Positions 25,867 through 33,299 of a stretch of DNA of 36,913 nucleotides are shown piece by piece. The notes under the pieces are model-generated. The model searched no databases, was not told the DNA's origin, and saw only the letters and a program-made list of their open reading frames with translations. How positions within the stretch are numbered: the first letter of the stretch is position 1; each line of letters starts with the position of its first letter. The stretch is from contig JAPSHX010000006.1 of NCBI GenBank assembly GCA_031179305.1, positions 1 through 36,913 of the forward strand, in the 5' to 3' direction. The translations under genes and the position numbers were made by a program. The DNA is from Paenarthrobacter sp. Its GTDB lineage: Bacteria > Actinomycetota > Actinomycetes > Actinomycetales > Micrococcaceae.

Positions 25867-27174
25867 ATGTCTCCGAAAGCCTCTGCCGCCACTGACCATA
25901 TCCAGGACCTCGGTACGTATGTAGCTGCGTCGCCGTCGAGCTTTCACGCGGTGCACCAGGCCGCCCGTCGGCTGGATGCGGTTGGTTTCACGGGGCTGGA
26001 TGAACTTGAGCCGTGGGATGGCGGAGCCGGCAAGTTCTACGTGATCCGGGACGGTGCGCTCATCGCGTGGGTGACGCCCCGGAACGCAGGCCCCACCACC
26101 GGATTCAACATCCTGGGTGCCCACACCGACTCGCCGTCTTTCAAACTCAAGCCCAAACCCACCACCGGGAAGTTCGGATGGCTGCAGGCCGGCGTCGAGG
26201 TTTACGGCGGACCGCTCCTGAACTCATGGCTGGACCGTGAACTGCAGCTCGCGGGCCGTTTGGTGATGCGGGACGGCACCCAGCACCTGACTGCTACCGG
26301 ACCGCTGTTGCGTTTCCCGCAGCTGGCTATCCATCTGGATCGAGGCGTTAACGACAACGGCCTCCACCTTTCCAAGCAGCAGCACATGAATCCCATCTTT
26401 GGTCAGGGTGACCCCGCCGGTGAGGACCTGCTGGGGCTCCTCGCCTCCCATGTAGATGGCACCGCCGTTGATGCTGCGGAAATCGGCGGTTACGACGTCG
26501 TGGTGGCAGACACGCAGGCGCCTGCGGTTTTCGGGGCCAAGGGGGAGTTCTTTGCTTCCGGACGTATGGACAACCTGTCCTCTACACACGCTGGGCTGGT
26601 GGCCCTTATTGGCCATGCAGCCGCGGCTCCCGCTGATGGGCCGATTGCCGTACTGGCCGCGTTCGACCATGAAGAGATCGGCTCCAACTCACGCTCCGGT
26701 GCGTGTGGACCCATCCTTGAGGACATCCTGACCCGTATCTCCGATGGGTTGGGCGCAACGGTAAGCCAACGGCGGCAGGCCCTGGCGGCGTCGTTCTGTG
26801 TGTCTGCGGACGCCGGCCACGCTGTGCACCCGAACTACGCGGAGAAGCACGATCCCGCCAACAAGCCGGTGCTGAACGGCGGACCGCTCCTGAAGATCAA
26901 CGCCAACCAGCGCTATGCCACGGACGCCACGGGGGCTGCGCTGTGGGCGAGGCTGAGCCACGAGGCCGAGGTGCCGTATCAGGAGTACGTTTCCCACAAC
27001 GATCTGCCGTGTGGCTCAACCATTGGTCCCCTGACGGCAACCCGGCTGGGGATCCGGACGGTGGATGTCGGTATTCCGCTGTTGTCCATGCACTCGGCGC
27101 GCGAGCTGTGCGGCGTGGACGACCCACACTATCTGACCCGCGTTGTGGAGCTGTTCTTCCGCACTGCCGTGTAG
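25867..27174 (+). CDS. M18-family aminopeptidase
   Basis: A 435-residue cytosolic metallopeptidase. The metal ligands are visible in order: H86-T-D88-S-P, D in S-G-R-M-D-N-L-S-S, E-E in F-D-H-E-E-I-G-S, D in S-A-D-A-G-H-A-V-H-P, and H in S-M-H-S-A-R-E. Members remove N-terminal residues, often acidic ones, from peptides and usually form dodecameric shells. The length is normal for the family. It begins 38 bases after the preceding gene on the same strand; co-transcription is possible but the functions are unrelated. A hairpin follows its stop. Confidence 0.94.
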   Translation: MSPKASAATDHIQDLGTYVAASPSSFHAVHQAARRLDAVGFTGLDELEPWDGGAGKFYVIRDGALIAWVTPRNAGPTTGFNILGAHTDSPSFKLKPKPTTGKFGWLQAGVEVYGGPLLNSWLDRELQLAGRLVMRDGTQHLTATGPLLRFPQLAIHLDRGVNDNGLHLSKQQHMNPIFGQGDPAGEDLLGLLASHVDGTAVDAAEIGGYDVVVADTQAPAVFGAKGEFFASGRMDNLSSTHAGLVALIGHAAAAPADGPIAVLAAFDHEEIGSNSRSGACGPILEDILTRISDGLGATVSQRRQALAASFCVSADAGHAVHPNYAEKHDPANKPVLNGGPLLKINANQRYATDATGAALWARLSHEAEVPYQEYVSHNDLPCGSTIGPLTATRLGIRTVDVGIPLLSMHSARELCGVDDPHYLTRVVELFFRTAV

Positions 27175-27208
27175 CGCTAAGCCTCAAGGACTCGTTTCAG
27201 GGGTGTTT

Positions 27209-27234
27209 CGAAAGTTTCCCACAGGAAACTTTCG
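27209..27234 (+). terminator. Hairpin after the aminopeptidase gene
   Basis: An 11-bp perfect stem (cgaaagtttcc) closes a four-base loop, 35 bases after the stop. T-rich bases follow only weakly (ttgcggttt), so terminator strength is uncertain. Confidence 0.55.
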
Positions 27235-27393
27235 GTGTGTTGCGGTTTACATTTTGTGCATGTTCCCTGTTTACCAGAGAGCAAACTGTTCAGCTGTACA
27301 GGATTTAGGTTTTGCAGGCTAGCGTGATCTAGTCATGTGGCCCGTGGCACACCACTGCGGCCAACCTCAAAACCAAAAGGACGGCGCCGATCC

Positions 27394-28800
27394 ATGCACG
27401 CTGACCAACAGCTTTCAAAGTCCCTCAAGCCCCGACATCTGTCTATGATCGCCATCGCCGGCGTCATCGGCGCGGGCTTGTTCGTCGGTTCGGGCGCCGC
27501 TATCCAGCAGGCCGGACCGGGCATCCTGGTGGCCTACCTTGCTGCGGGCCTCGTGGTCATTCTCGTCATGCGCATGCTTGGTGAGATGGCTGCTGCCAAC
27601 CCGGAGACCGGCTCGTTCTCCACGTATGCCGACAAAGCGTTAGGCCGTTGGGCCGGATTCAGCATCGGCTGGCTCTACGCCTGGTTCTGGATCATCGTGC
27701 TCGGCATCGAAGCCACCGCCGGTGCGGCCATCATGCATCGCTGGGTTCCGGGCGTTGACCAATGGGTCTGGGCACTCATTCTCATGGTGCTCCTCACGCT
27801 GACCAACCTCGGCTCAGTGAAGTCCTACGGCGAGTTCGAATTCTGGTTCGCGTCCATCAAGGTAGCTGCAATCGTCATCTTCCTGCTGGCAGGAATCGTG
27901 GCCATCCTCGGCTTCATGCCGGGCGTCTCCGCACCTGGCGTCGCCAACCTGCTGGAGCAGGGCGGCTTCATGCCGAATGGGCCGGGCGCAGTCCTCGCGG
28001 GCATTCTCGTTGTGGTCTTCTCCTTCTTCGGCGCGGAGATCGCAACAATTGCTGCCGGCGAATCCGAGAACCCGGTGGACGCCGTCAAGAAGGCCGTGAA
28101 GTCCACTGTGTGGCGCATCCTGATCTTCTACATCGGCTCCATTGCCATTGTGGTGACTTTGCTGCCGTGGAATGACGCCTCCGTCGCCAAAAGCCCGTAC
28201 GTTGCAGTCATCGAGCTCTACGGAATCCCGGGCGCCGGCACCATCATGGACATTGTTGTCCTTACCTCGGTGCTCTCCTGCCTGAACTCGGGCCTGTACA
28301 CCGCCAGCCGCATGCTGTTCTCGCTCTCGCAGCGCGGCGACGCTCCCAAGTCCTGGATGAAGATCTCCAAGCGTGGCGTGCCTGCCGCGGCAGTTCTCGC
28401 TTCCACCGTGGTGGGCTTCCTCACCGTCGGCGCGAACTACATTGCCCCGAACTCGGTGTTCCTGTTCCTCGTGAATACCTCGGGTGCCATCGCGTTGTTT
28501 GTCTGGTTGGTCATCGCGAGCTCACAGCTCATCCTGCGTAAGCGAATGGGCGCGGCCGCCAAGGATCTCGACCTCAAGATGTGGTTCTTCCCGTACCTCA
28601 CCTGGATTGCGATCGGCGCCATCGTGGCTCTCATCATCGGTATGGTCATTATTGAATCCACCCGTGAATCGCTGTTCCTGTCGCTGGCCTTGGCCGCGAT
28701 TGTGGTGGGCATCGGCGTGCTGCGCTATCGCGGTAAAGGAAATACGCCTGCCACTCCAGTTCTTGGCCGGGAAGCCGAACGCGCCAAGATCGGTTCCTGA
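27394..28800 (+). CDS. Amino-acid permease, GABA-permease-like, APC superfamily
   Basis: A 468-residue transporter with about 12 hydrophobic segments. The first contains A-G-V-I-G-A-G-L-F-V-G-S-G, and G-E-M-A and F-S-F-F-G-A-E-I follow, marks of the GabP/AroP branch. It should import an amino acid or GABA with protons. The ATG at 27394 begins the usual family N-terminus; the frame stays open to 27337. The 219-base gap before it has no gene but probably its promoter. It resembles the permease at 19281 but is clearly distinct. No metabolic gene adjoins it. Confidence 0.9.
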   Translation: MHADQQLSKSLKPRHLSMIAIAGVIGAGLFVGSGAAIQQAGPGILVAYLAAGLVVILVMRMLGEMAAANPETGSFSTYADKALGRWAGFSIGWLYAWFWIIVLGIEATAGAAIMHRWVPGVDQWVWALILMVLLTLTNLGSVKSYGEFEFWFASIKVAAIVIFLLAGIVAILGFMPGVSAPGVANLLEQGGFMPNGPGAVLAGILVVVFSFFGAEIATIAAGESENPVDAVKKAVKSTVWRILIFYIGSIAIVVTLLPWNDASVAKSPYVAVIELYGIPGAGTIMDIVVLTSVLSCLNSGLYTASRMLFSLSQRGDAPKSWMKISKRGVPAAAVLASTVVGFLTVGANYIAPNSVFLFLVNTSGAIALFVWLVIASSQLILRKRMGAAAKDLDLKMWFFPYLTWIAIGAIVALIIGMVIIESTRESLFLSLALAAIVVGIGVLRYRGKGNTPATPVLGREAERAKIGS

Positions 28801-28822
28801 CCGCCGTCGCCTTTTCTGCAGC

Positions 28823-28870
28823 GGGGCAGCCGCCGTTAATGTTCGACGGCGGCTGTTCCGTTTCGTTTTA
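28823..28870. terminator. Intrinsic terminator between the permease and the small membrane protein
   Basis: A stem formed by 28823-28836 and 28846-28859 (ten GC-rich pairs around cagccgccgt, then wobble and GC pairs), with a 9-base loop. The run ttccgtttcgtttta follows on the plus strand, so it should end the permease transcript. The small minus-strand gene ends at its edge. Confidence 0.8.
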
Positions 28871-29014
28871 TTGCTCGGCTTGCTCGCTGTGTTTTTTGGC
28901 GGCCTGCAGAATGCCGTCGCGTACACCCGCACGGATCACGTAGTACAAGAAATAGAGGGCGATCGCGGAGAAGACAACTGTCAGGACCAGAGCGTTCAGG
29001 GGTGTGGCATCCAT
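28868..29014 (-). CDS. Small membrane protein of unknown function, 48 residues
   Basis: From the ATG at 29014 it reads 48 residues with one hydrophobic segment (about 9-30; L-V-L-T-V-V-F-S-A-I-A-L-Y) and a charged C-terminal tail (K-K-H-S-E-Q-A-E-Q). The frame runs on to 29098 but those extra residues look non-coding. The ribosome binding site is weak. A real gene is supported by the coding-like composition, the terminator at its end and the clean membrane-segment-plus-tail design seen in many actinobacterial small proteins. No function is proposed. Confidence 0.6.
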   Translation of the reverse strand: MDATPLNALVLTVVFSAIALYFLYYVIRAGVRDGILQAAKKHSEQAEQ

Positions 29015-29085
29015 GGCCCCAACCCTAATGGGAGGCTCCCGGGTCAACAGGAATCCACAGATTGCCGTTCTTCGTGTTAGTGTTT

Positions 29086-29098
29086 TTGACGCTGTCAA
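29086..29098. other. Short perfect palindrome ahead of tRNA-Leu
   Basis: TTGAC-GCT-GTCAA lies 35 bases before the tRNA gene. It may overlap the tRNA promoter region; no clear -10 box was found with a standard spacer. Chance occurrence cannot be excluded. Confidence 0.3.
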
Positions 29099-29132
29099 GG
29101 AGAATAACGAAACATGTTCTCCTGATCACCTT

Positions 29133-29215
29133 GCGCGGGTGGCGGAATGGCAGACGCGCTAGCTTGAGGTGCTAGTCCTCGAAAGGGGGTGGGGGTTCAA
29201 GTCCCCCTCCGCGCA
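29133..29215 (+). tRNA. tRNA-Leu, anticodon GAG
   Basis: An 83-base cloverleaf can be drawn. Acceptor stem gcgcggg (29133-29139) pairs with tccgcgc (29208-29214), with discriminator A. Anticodon stem ctagc/gctag encloses ttgaggt, with GAG at 29166-29168. There is a long variable arm as in class II tRNAs, and T-arm ggggg-ttcaagt-ccccc. CCA is not encoded. It reads CUC leucine codons. It is the usual kind of site for integrative elements, and the accessory block at 29342-36579 lies directly behind its 3' end. Confidence 0.95.
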
Positions 29216-29222
29216 CACGAAT

Positions 29223-29263
29223 AAACGGGAGAGCCCCCTGCGATGCAGGGGGCTCTCCCGTTT
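29223..29263 (+). terminator. Strong hairpin terminator behind tRNA-Leu
   Basis: A perfect 19-bp stem (aaacgggagagccccctgc and its complement) closes a loop of only three bases. It begins 8 bases after the tRNA and ends in TTT, so it should end the tRNA transcript. On the other strand it may also serve the convergent CHAT operon, whose stop is 79 bases away. Confidence 0.88.
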
Positions 29264-29341
29264 CACGAGGTGGACACTCCGCGCGGCGCGCCACCGTAGG
29301 ACATCCAGCTTCCCGGCCTGAGGGTCCTCCCGACCACAGGT

Positions 29342-30601
29342 TCACTGCACGTGCGCCGGTGCCCAGGTGGCTGTAAACGCACCCCACATCAGCGGGGAAT
29401 GCGCGTTGGACCCGGTAGCCGCCCAGCGTTCGGCCTGGTCGCGCTGCCACGCGCCCAACGCCAAGATAGGCTCCGGCTGCTCTTGAGCGTGATCAATCGC
29501 CGAGACGGTCGAAGCGAAGACCGGCTCGTCAATGCCCGCCACTGCGGAAAGGCCATCGTCTGTGGGCAGGGTCCAGCGGGTCGCCGTGACATGTTCGGCA
29601 CCGTGTCTGACCATGGCTGAAACAAGGCCCACCGGTTCGGCGAACCGCTGGTCGCCACCGGACTCGCACGCGATGAGCGCGACCCGCGCAGGTATTCGCC
29701 ACGGCCCCTCGCCCTTGGACCCAAATGCCAGGTCGGAGGCGGCCAGCGGGCGATGCGCGCCGATGGGCGCGGCACGTCCCGGTGTGTCAGCGCCGTCTGA
29801 CAGGTGCAGCCGCACGTCGAGGCCGTGCCGGGCGCTCGACACGTGGCCGACGTACAACAGCCGATCCGCATCTTCCAGCAGACCGCGGAGGCGACCACGG
29901 CCGATCGACCCGCCGATCGCCGGGTCGGCACCACGACGCCGCTCACCGAGCCGCCGAACCAACTCCGCCACCGGGGAGTCTGCCCCCTCGCGGAGGACCC
30001 GGCCGAGCACGCCCCCGGGTACCTTTGGATCGAGCACAGCGACCACCACGCCGGCGGGGTCGTATGCCGAGACTTTCCGTCCGATTGCGTTGCGCACGCC
30101 CGCCGGCGGCAGCATCGACACATCGGCTTCATGCACCATGCGGCGCCCCCCGTCCACCAAGAGCGTCTCCCAAGGCACCCGGCCGAGCGACGGCGACACC
30201 TGGACCCGCAGGTGGGGGCGGATGCCGCGTTCGAGCAGGTGGTTGACCTCGGCGGCGAGCGAGAACGGGATCAGTGCCTGCGCCAGCTTGGAAGACAGTG
30301 CAGCCTCCCGCTCCGGGTCCCCGAACGGGCCCGCGAAAGCACGCTCCAGGGAGCCCCGCACATCCTCACCCGCTTTCTGCGATGGAATGGCGTCATCGAG
30401 CTCGTCGAGCACCGGTTGCACACGCTCCCGAGGCATCGCGATAGCCCGTGGCTGGCCTGGATCGTGCTCCCAGCGCCAGGCCAGGTAGAGGTCGCCGGCG
30501 TCGACGAACTTAAGCTGCACGCGCGGCTGCCCGGCAATATCTGCACTCACCACGCTGAGATCGGGCTGTGGTTCCCGGTTTCTTCCCATCGCACTCACCA
30601 C
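29342..30601 (-). CDS. CHAT-domain (caspase-like) protease
   Basis: A 419-residue protein. Residues about 15-120 form a beta-strand-rich then helical N-terminal part. Residues about 130-400 form a CHAT domain with V-S-P-S-L-G-R-V-P-W-E-T-L-L near 135, catalytic H253 in L-L-Y-V-G-H, and catalytic Cys312 in A-L-I-A-C-E-S-G-G. The following G-L-V-S-A-M-V-R-H-G-A-E-H-V and T-R-W-T-L-P-T-D fit the family. The His/Cys pair is intact, so an active cysteine peptidase is expected. CHAT proteases in bacteria often act in conflict systems by cutting a partner or effector on activation. It is last of four overlapping genes. The GTG at 30601 has GAGGTG about 8 bases upstream; GTG 30598 and ATG 30589 are possible. 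Confidence 0.9.
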   Translation of the reverse strand: MVSAMGRNREPQPDLSVVSADIAGQPRVQLKFVDAGDLYLAWRWEHDPGQPRAIAMPRERVQPVLDELDDAIPSQKAGEDVRGSLERAFAGPFGDPEREAALSSKLAQALIPFSLAAEVNHLLERGIRPHLRVQVSPSLGRVPWETLLVDGGRRMVHEADVSMLPPAGVRNAIGRKVSAYDPAGVVVAVLDPKVPGGVLGRVLREGADSPVAELVRRLGERRRGADPAIGGSIGRGRLRGLLEDADRLLYVGHVSSARHGLDVRLHLSDGADTPGRAAPIGAHRPLAASDLAFGSKGEGPWRIPARVALIACESGGDQRFAEPVGLVSAMVRHGAEHVTATRWTLPTDDGLSAVAGIDEPVFASTVSAIDHAQEQPEPILALGAWQRDQAERWAATGSNAHSPLMWGAFTATWAPAHVQ

Positions 30602-32202
30602 GCGTCGATCACCTCATCCGAGCGGATGCGGAGCCTGTATCGTCGTTCGGACTCTGCGATCCAGAGGTGGAACGCACCACTACCGTCCGGGAGACCACGC
30701 AGCCTCGGGGGGAGGCTGAGTTCTAGGCCGTCCTCCTCGGCCTGCAGGGTGGCATTCTGATCTGCTCCGAAGCCCGCCGTGAGAGCGAAGTCCGAGCCGA
30801 ACGGAGAGTGCGCCTGTGCGAGCAGAGGCAGGCTCTTCTGTTCCGCCGTCGTGCCGCCGGGTTCAAGGGTGGACGATGACGCTGCGAACTCGATCAGTTC
30901 GATTGCGAGCCGGGTGTGCTGCATCGCTGTGATGATCTGCAACGCAATGGAGAGCGCAACCGACGCAACCTCCGTCACCCACCGCTCCCGGACGGGCCCC
31001 GGCGCGAATTTCGCGCGCATCGCGTCGGTTGCCAGAGCCGCCGGCAGGGCCAGATTCAGTGCGACGTCAAGACGGCGCTGCTTCTCAGATGCGCGGATCG
31101 CAGCGGAGGCTGCCAAATGCGCGATTCCCGCCCGGCGCACGTCGATGCGTGCGAGCTCGTGCATTGCCCCCTGTGCCTCACAAAGGGTGCGGGCCTGAAG
31201 GTAGGACTTATCGCTGTCGTAGAAGCGCATTGCTCCTGCGTGGATGTCGCCGAGCAGCAGATGCGTCTCGATCTGGGCCGCGATGGCGCCCTGCGCGGCG
31301 AAATTGCTGAGTGCTTGCCGAGCGAGTTTACGTGCCGGCGTGAACTTCCCGCGGGTAAAGAGCACGGCCGCGCGTCCGATTTGGCATCCCGCCGCCCGCC
31401 GGGGGTCGCCCCCGCGCTGATACCCTTCTGCGGCAGCGGCGAAGTGCTCTTCGGCCGCAGCAATGTCACCTTGCTCCAGCAGCATCCTGGCGAGATTCTC
31501 GCCGGCTTGCGCCGCGGACGCGGGATCGGTCGCTTGCAGTTGCCTCGACAGCCGCATCTGATCGCGCGCCAGCGCTCGATCACCGGTCCGGTGCGCGAGA
31601 GCGGCCAGCCCGGCATAGCCGTAGGACGCCACCCGGGGCTCGTGGGCGAGGGCTATCTCAATTGCGCGCCTAAATTCCGTATCAGCTTCCTGGAAATGTT
31701 CGTTAGACAGCAGCGCATTGGCGCGGGTGTTGTGCAGCCCGAATCGCAGCAGAGCGGGGGTCTCTTCGTCGAAGGCCGACTCAGCTGCGGCGAGGTCTGC
31801 GCAGCCGCCGGCGTGGTCGCCGCGAAGTGCCTTGGTCTGGGCGCGGTTGATCAGGCAGCCGATCCGCACGTCCACCGTGCGGCGCTCGGAGCCCAGCACC
31901 GCCTCGGCCCTCTTGCACAGTTCGATTGCCTCTGTCGCCAGTGCGATGGATTCCTCCAGATCCGCCTTCGCCTCGGCGACTGCGGCCAGATTGGAGAGCG
32001 CGCGGGCACGGATGTCCAAGCCGGCGGCGTCCACATCATCCATGAGGGTCGTCTCGAGGATTCGACGCGCTGCCGGTTCAGATGCCGTAGCGCCCCCGGA
32101 TGCGTAGGCCGCGGTCATCTCGGCGAATATCGCCTCAAGATGCCGCCAGCGTTCGGAGCCGCTGCCCGGCCCGCGCAGTCCGAGTGGCTCGTAGACGCTC
32201 AT
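30595..32202 (-). CDS. TPR-repeat protein, partner of the CHAT protease
   Basis: A 535-residue cytosolic protein without membrane segments. Residues about 60-340 are helical repeats of tetratricopeptide type, with recurring A-x-x-x-x-x-G-x-x-x-x-A and alanine-rich helix pairs (for example L-L-E-Q-G-D-I-A-A-A-E-E-H). A helical region follows, then a strand-rich C-terminal stretch of about 60 residues. TPR arrays are sensing or scaffolding modules; TPR and CHAT are often fused or adjacent, and here they are split between genes. It overlaps the previous gene by four bases (ATGA at 32202-32199) and the CHAT gene by 7. It probably holds the protease inactive or presents its trigger, an inference from known TPR-CHAT pairs. 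Confidence 0.85.
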   Translation of the reverse strand: MSVYEPLGLRGPGSGSERWRHLEAIFAEMTAAYASGGATASEPAARRILETTLMDDVDAAGLDIRARALSNLAAVAEAKADLEESIALATEAIELCKRAEAVLGSERRTVDVRIGCLINRAQTKALRGDHAGGCADLAAAESAFDEETPALLRFGLHNTRANALLSNEHFQEADTEFRRAIEIALAHEPRVASYGYAGLAALAHRTGDRALARDQMRLSRQLQATDPASAAQAGENLARMLLEQGDIAAAEEHFAAAAEGYQRGGDPRRAAGCQIGRAAVLFTRGKFTPARKLARQALSNFAAQGAIAAQIETHLLLGDIHAGAMRFYDSDKSYLQARTLCEAQGAMHELARIDVRRAGIAHLAASAAIRASEKQRRLDVALNLALPAALATDAMRAKFAPGPVRERWVTEVASVALSIALQIITAMQHTRLAIELIEFAASSSTLEPGGTTAEQKSLPLLAQAHSPFGSDFALTAGFGADQNATLQAEEDGLELSLPPRLRGLPDGSGAFHLWIAESERRYRLRIRSDEVIDAW

Positions 32203-33299
32203 GCACGCACCGCTGCTTCGCGCTCGGCCACGGTGGTGAACGCGCTGCCCGCGCTGCCTTCGCCTGCCTCAGTGAGTGCCCGGGCCAATGCCTTCCGTGC
32301 AGCGTCGATGAGCGCTGCTGAGTCGACCCTCCAGCCATCGCCGTAGCCCGGTGAAGCGATGGTGAGCGTGCGCTCCTCGGGGCGTGTAAGCAGTATGCCC
32401 GACGGTACCGTCGCCCGGCCGGAGAAGCTTGCCCCATTGGGCACGAGTTCCAGCGAGACACCGGCGAAATCGGCCCCGAGCGGTTGCGGCGCACTTTCCG
32501 ATCCGCGTCTTGGTGCCCGCTCGACCGCCACTTCGATAACGGTCACTCCGTCGATGAGGTGGACGCTCCAGCGTGCTTCCGCGGCCGCATCGGCCGTTCC
32601 TGGCGCCACGCGCGAGAGGTCCAGTGGAGCGGAGCCGGCCGCGATCGGCCTGGTCGAGTCCGTCCCGACGTCGACGGCTCTCATCGCGCCCGCGGCGAGG
32701 GCGAATTCGCCCTGCGCGCCCTCGGATGCCTCAGCGCGAATCGGATCGAGGCCGATACCGCGGTCATCCGCACTCGATCGGATACGTTCGATGAGCTCCG
32801 CGACTACGCCTGGCAGCGATGGCGGCACCTCATTCTCGAGATACTCCGCGGCGCGCAAGCCCTTCTGTAGTTCGTCGTCAACCCCGTAGGAGTCGTCCAG
32901 CAGATGTTCGAGCTCCACCAGCTCAGCAGCCTCCTGCAGGTCCAGCAGCCTTGTATCCAGAGCTGGGACGGCAGCACGATGGGATGCCGGCCACCACGAC
33001 CGTGCCCACCGACAGCGGGCCACCACTCTGGCCGACTCGAGCGCCGCACCCGGCACGGCCGCGAACGGACTCGAATCAGCCGCGAGCAGCGCCGTGGTTA
33101 CCTCCACCCCATAGATTTGCCACGCCCATTCCGTCGCGAGAACCGGATCCCACACGATCGCTGCCGGGAGCGCCTCCTCAGTGACGACATCCCAGACCAG
33201 CACGGCGCCGGCTGCCTCCAGGATGGCACTGAACTCCGGCCGCGTTGCCGGGCTGCCCAGCACGAGCCCGTCGTCCGTTCTGGTCACGCGCACTGTCAT
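32199..33299 (-). CDS. Unrecognised protein in the CHAT operon, 366 residues
   Basis: I do not recognise a family. The N-terminal third is Trp-rich (V-L-V-W-D-V, I-V-W-D-P, E-W-A-W-Q, R-W-A-R-S-W-W), with alternating strand and helix. The middle (about 120-190) is acidic and helical (L-L-D-L-Q-E-A-A-E-L-V-E-L-E-H-L). The last 150 residues are strand-rich, with Gly/Ser/Thr turns. No signal peptide, membrane segment or nucleotide-binding motif is visible. The start at 33299 overlaps the preceding stop by four bases (ATGA); the longer frame to 33395 is rejected. As part of a tightly coupled operon it should be a subunit, substrate or adaptor of the CHAT-TPR machinery. Being a protease target is one testable option. 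Confidence 0.75.
   Translation of the reverse strand: MTVRVTRTDDGLVLGSPATRPEFSAILEAAGAVLVWDVVTEEALPAAIVWDPVLATEWAWQIYGVEVTTALLAADSSPFAAVPGAALESARVVARCRWARSWWPASHRAAVPALDTRLLDLQEAAELVELEHLLDDSYGVDDELQKGLRAAEYLENEVPPSLPGVVAELIERIRSSADDRGIGLDPIRAEASEGAQGEFALAAGAMRAVDVGTDSTRPIAAGSAPLDLSRVAPGTADAAAEARWSVHLIDGVTVIEVAVERAPRRGSESAPQPLGADFAGVSLELVPNGASFSGRATVPSGILLTRPEERTLTIASPGYGDGWRVDSAALIDAARKALARALTEAGEGSAGSAFTTVAEREAAVRA

Noticed and set aside
30779..32346. Large plus-strand open frames across the CHAT operon (also 29532-30760)
   Set aside because: They are high-GC shadows: low-complexity Arg/Ala/Pro composition, no ribosome binding sites and no domain pattern, while the minus-strand frames carry CHAT and TPR motifs.
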